From Ananas comosus (taxonomy: Eukaryota > Streptophyta > Magnoliopsida > Poales > Bromeliaceae), in NCBI RefSeq assembly GCF_001540865.1, contig NC_033636.1, positions 5,569,156 through 5,633,155 on the forward strand: 64,000 nucleotides of DNA, in the 5' to 3' direction. Shown in pieces: positions 60,912 to 64,000 of this stretch (its first letter is position 1; every line of letters starts with the position of its first letter). A model generated the notes under the pieces. That model did no database searches. It was given only the letters and a program-made list of their open reading frames with translations, and was not told the origin of the DNA. Position numbers and translations under genes: made by a program.

Positions 60912-61658
60912 GTGAATATGGTATATGCTTTGCTTCAATCCTTTAAGGCAGAGCTTATTGAGTATGAAGAGTTCAGAGAAGAGGAGGAAGATGGGCTCAA
61001 AGTAGCCCAGTTGCAATTGGAAGACGCCAAACCGGCCGATATGGTGATTTTTGAGAAGCCATCGGCCATGCAAACAAGATTCGTGAGGCCTCTTTTTATT
61101 CGGGCCTTAATTGAAGGTCGGCCGGTGGGCCGAGTAATGATAGATGGCGGAGCTATGGTTAATGTCATGCCCACTGCATTCTTCAAGAAGTTGGGCAAAG
61201 ACGAAGATGAGTTGAAACCCACGGACACGGTCATGACCGACTTTACTGGGAGCGGTCAGCAAGCTCGAGGAGTCCTTACGACTGAGATCACGGTAGGTTC
61301 TAAAACTTTACAAACGGCATTTTTTGTGGTTGATGCAGATGGTCAATATAACCTACTACTCGGGCGTGATTGGATTCATGCAAATGAGTGCGTGCCTTCT
61401 ACATTCCACGGGAAACTATTCCAGTGGATCGGAGATAAAGTCGAAGAAATTCGGGCCGAAGGACGGCCCCAAATTGTGGACATCAACAATGAGGAAGTCG
61501 GCCATATCAATTGGGCCGACGCGGATCCAGATCAAATTTTCTTTGTAAGAGTTATAGAAAAAGGAGTCCAGTTGATCTTTACTGAAGAAGAAGGGGCTTT
61601 GGTGGCAGCTGATGAGCCACCAAAGTGGTTAAAATGGAGTCCGAAAAATCAAGAATAG
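60912..61658 (+). pseudogene. Tat element protease region
   Basis: Retroviral-type aspartic protease fold: catalytic turn MIDGGAMVNV (about codons 76-85), TDFTGSGQQARG, and the second conserved block YNLLLGRDWIHANECVPS. The active-site Asp-Gly-Gly replaces Asp-Thr/Ser-Gly, which is usual in Tat relatives. The frame ends at 61656-61658, overlapping the following frame. Confidence 0.8.
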
Positions 61659-62983
61659 AGGCTTGTCAAGAGCCTCGACAGGAAAAGCCGATCAACAAGA
61701 TCGGCTATAAGGAAGATTCGGCTACCACAGCCGATATGTTAATACTTGATGACTCGGCTAGTAAAGCCGACGAGGTTATAATAGATTCGGTTTACAGGAC
61801 CGAAAAAGAAAATCAAATGAAGTCGGTCACCAAGACTGACAAGTCAGGCAAAATGAATCGCCAAGCAAAAGAATTGGATCTAGAAGAGTCGCCTATCAAA
61901 GTCGATGAGAAGAAGTTGGAGACCCAAGACCCACTGATCGAAATAAATTTGGGATCCGACGAAGATAAGAGACCGACGTATATAAGCGCAAAGCTTTCGG
62001 CTCGACAGCAGAAGGAGCTGAAAGAACTATTGAAGGAGTACAAGGACTGCTTCGCCTGGAGCTATGAAGTAATGCCTGGGTTAAGCCGAGAAATTGTAGA
62101 ACATAGGCTACCTATTAAAAAAGGGTTTAAGCCTTTTAAACAACCGGCTCGTAGGTTTAAGCCGAGTATTGTACTCCAAATCACGAATGAAATAGAAAAT
62201 CTTTTGAAGGCCGGATTTATTAGAGCGGCCCGTTATGTCGATTGGGTGTCTAACATAGTTCCAGTACGAAAAAAGAATGGTAAACTTACAATTTGTATTG
62301 ATTTCAAGAACTTAAATTTAGCCACACCAAAAGATGAGTATCCCATGCCAATAGCCGATATGTTAGTAGATTCAGCTTCCGGTAACGAGGTTCTGTCCTT
62401 TATGGATGGACACGCTGGTTATAATCAAATTTATATTGCTAAGGAAGATATGGCTAAAACGGCTTTTAGATGCCCTGGTTCAATTGGAACTTTTGAATGG
62501 GTTGTTATACCGTTCGGCTTAAAGAATGCCGGAGCTACTTACCAGAGAGTAATGAATTTTATTTTTCATGATTTAATAGGCAAAATTTTGGAAATATACA
62601 TTGACGATATAGTCATAAAATCCAAGTCGCAAGCCGAACATTGGATTGATTTAAAGCTCGCCTTTGAAAGAATGAGAAAATATAATTTGAAAATGAACCC
62701 TTTAAAATGTGCTTTCGGAGTTTCAGCAGAAATTTTTTTAGGATTTTTAGTGCATAAAAAAGGAATCGAAATTGATAAAAACAAGGCGAAAGCAATATTA
62801 GAATTACCGCCGGCAAAAAGCAAAAAAAAAAATTACAAAGTTTGCTGGGAAAGATTAATTATCTTCGACGGTTTATATCCAACTTGGCCGGAAAAATTGG
62901 GGTTTTTACTCCATTACTTCGGCTTAAAGACAAAGAAGAGTTTATTTGGACGGAGGAACAGCAAGAGACGTTTGAAAATATAA
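61625..62983 (+). pseudogene. Tat element reverse transcriptase, frameshifted at C-terminus
   Basis: Acidic linker (codons 1-120), then RT: CFAWSYEVMPGL, VPVRKKNGKLTICIDFKNLN, the DGHAGYNQI block and the catalytic YIDD (EIYIDDIVIKS, near 62596-62628). A run of A at 62822-62831 coincides with a frameshift. RT thumb sequence (INYLRRFISNLAGKI) continues in another frame from 62842. Confidence 0.88.
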
Positions 62984-63432
62984 AAAGATATTTATCGAAT
63001 CCTCCGGTACTGGTGCCTCCAAAGCTAAATCAGCCGATGAAGTTGTACATATCGACTGTAGAGGAGAATTTGGGATGTTTGCTAGCCTAGGAAAATGAAG
63101 AAAAAGAAGAACAAGCCATTTATTATTTAAGCAGACGTTTTTTAGATACTGAGAAACGATATTCGGCTATTGAAAAATTATGTTTCGCTTTGTACTATTC
63201 ATGCACAAAGTTAAGATACTATATTTTACCGATTGAGGTGTCGGTAATATGCAAAACCGACCTGGTAAAGTATATGTTGGCTAAACCTGTATTAAGAGGT
63301 CGGCTTGGAAAATGGATGTTGGCTTTGTCTGAATTCTCCCTTAATTATATTACAGCTAAAGCCGTTAAAGGACAAGCGATAGCTGACTTCTTGGCTGAAC
63401 ATCCATGTGTGGAATTAGAAAAACCGAAGTAA
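62842..63432 (+). pseudogene. Tat element RT thumb and gypsy-type RNase H
   Basis: IWTEEQQETFENIKRYL and PVLVPPKLNQPMKLYIS are the RT-RNase H connection. After a stop at 63088-63090 the RNase H part continues: YYLSRRFLDTEKRYSAIEKL, CKTDLVKYML and GQAIADFLAEH. Stop at 63430-63432. Confidence 0.82.
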
Positions 63433-64000
63433 AATTTAGTCGGTTGTCAGCCTTGGACACTTTATTTTGACGGCTCAAGAATAGCCGAATAAGCAGGAGC
63501 TGGAATAGTTATTCAATCTCCTGAAGGGTATTCATGCCAATTCGCTTTCGAGCTAGATTTCGGCTGCTCTAACAATCAAGCCGAATATGAGGCCTTAATA
63601 ATTGGGCTAGAAATTTTACAAGAATTGAAAGCAAAATCAATCAAAGTCATCGGTGATTCACAGTTAGTAATCAAACAAGTGAACGGGGAATACCGATGTG
63701 AAAACCCAAATTTACAAAATTATTTAAGGAAGACATTAGAGTTGCTATGTGAATTCAGAGAGACTGAATTCAAACATTTGAGCAGACAAAAAAATGAAAA
63801 GGCTAATGAACTAGCTCAATTGGCTTCAGGATATAGAGAGCCGAAGTTAGAATCAATAGTGATACAGAGGAGGTTGCTACCTTCGGTTCACATACGAGAA
63901 CCGATTATAGCTCCCATAGAAGTAAAGGAAGATTGGAGAAAATTATTAATCAAATATCTTGAGGATCCTAATACAAGGGTCGATTATAATATCCGAAGAA
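63433..64000 (+). pseudogene. Additional archaeal-type RNase H of Tat element
   Basis: LYFDGSRIAE, a stop, then AGAGIVIQSPEG, NNQAEYEALIIGLEIL and VIGDSQLVIKQVNGEY. The catalytic Asp (DGS), Glu (AEYEAL) and Asp (GDSQ) are present. In-frame stops at 63430-63432 and 63490-63492 break it. The tail runs towards integrase and is cut by the window edge. Confidence 0.82.

Larger units (their letters stand above)
57167..64000 (+). mobile_element. Tat-clade Ty3/gypsy retrotransposon, 5' part, truncated by window
   Basis: Order LTR, leader, gag, protease, RT, RNase H, second (archaeal-type) RNase H. The dual RNase H and the DGG protease are hallmarks of Tat-type elements. Coding regions are broken by several frameshifts and stops, so this copy is inactive. 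Integrase and the 3' LTR would lie to the right. Confidence 0.88.

Overview
The window looks like a transposon-rich stretch of a flowering-plant nuclear genome, most likely a monocot (a bromeliad such as pineapple would fit; I cannot prove the species). The evidence is one spliced auxin-response gene of rice OsIAA1-like type, a Tekay/Del-type chromovirus, a Tat-type Ty3/gypsy element, many foldback MITEs sitting in (TA)n tracts, Tourist-like MITEs with TAA target duplications, and Mutator-like elements with captured GC-rich sequence. There is no bacterial-style gene organisation, no CRISPR array and no rRNA or tRNA gene that I can see.

Layout. 0.1-2.1 kb: a roughly 2 kb foldback structure whose arms are GC-rich minisatellite and whose centre is an AT-rich inverted repeat. 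2.1-4.8 kb: decayed Ty1/copia remnant on the minus strand. 5.7-12.4 kb: the only clear host gene, an Aux/IAA repressor on the minus strand with five coding exons. Its first intron is about 5 kb and is almost entirely MITEs. 12.4-17.1 kb: promoter, then AT-rich and MITE sequence. 17.1-18.9 kb: TATA-bearing LTR-like DNA and a short-unit array. 18.9-27.2 kb: a second, indel-ridden direct copy of 8.7-16.7 kb, including a corrupted Aux/IAA exon 1. It looks like uncorrected long-read sequence rather than a real duplication. 27.96-37.51 kb: a complete Tekay/Del-like retrotransposon on the minus strand, inserted in a TA microsatellite, with two LTRs of about 2.2 kb and a single gag-pol frame broken by at least eight stop codons. 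37.5-42.0 kb: small TIR elements and foldbacks. 42.08-44.67 kb: a Pack-MULE-like element with TIRs of about 380 bp. 46.0-56.6 kb: an inverted duplication whose arms carry the same Tourist-like MITE, the same MULE-like elements and the same solo LTR. Arm 1 is interrupted by N gaps. 57.17-64.0 kb: the 5' part of a Tat-clade element on the plus strand (LTR, gag, protease, RT, RNase H and the extra archaeal-type RNase H), cut off by the window edge before integrase.

How it fits together. The Aux/IAA protein would be a nuclear auxin co-receptor and repressor. Everything else is mobile or repetitive DNA layered by nested insertion: a Tourist MITE in a foldback, an LTR element in a TA tract, and a solo LTR in a MULE-like element. 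Several striking duplications coincide with N gaps and dense small indels, so assembly error must be excluded before biology is read into them. No convincing new gene system was found. The best candidates for undescribed biology are the giant GC-arm foldback at the left end, the Micron-like (TA)n-associated foldback family, and the ATGGTG palindrome cluster inside the Pack-MULE-like element.
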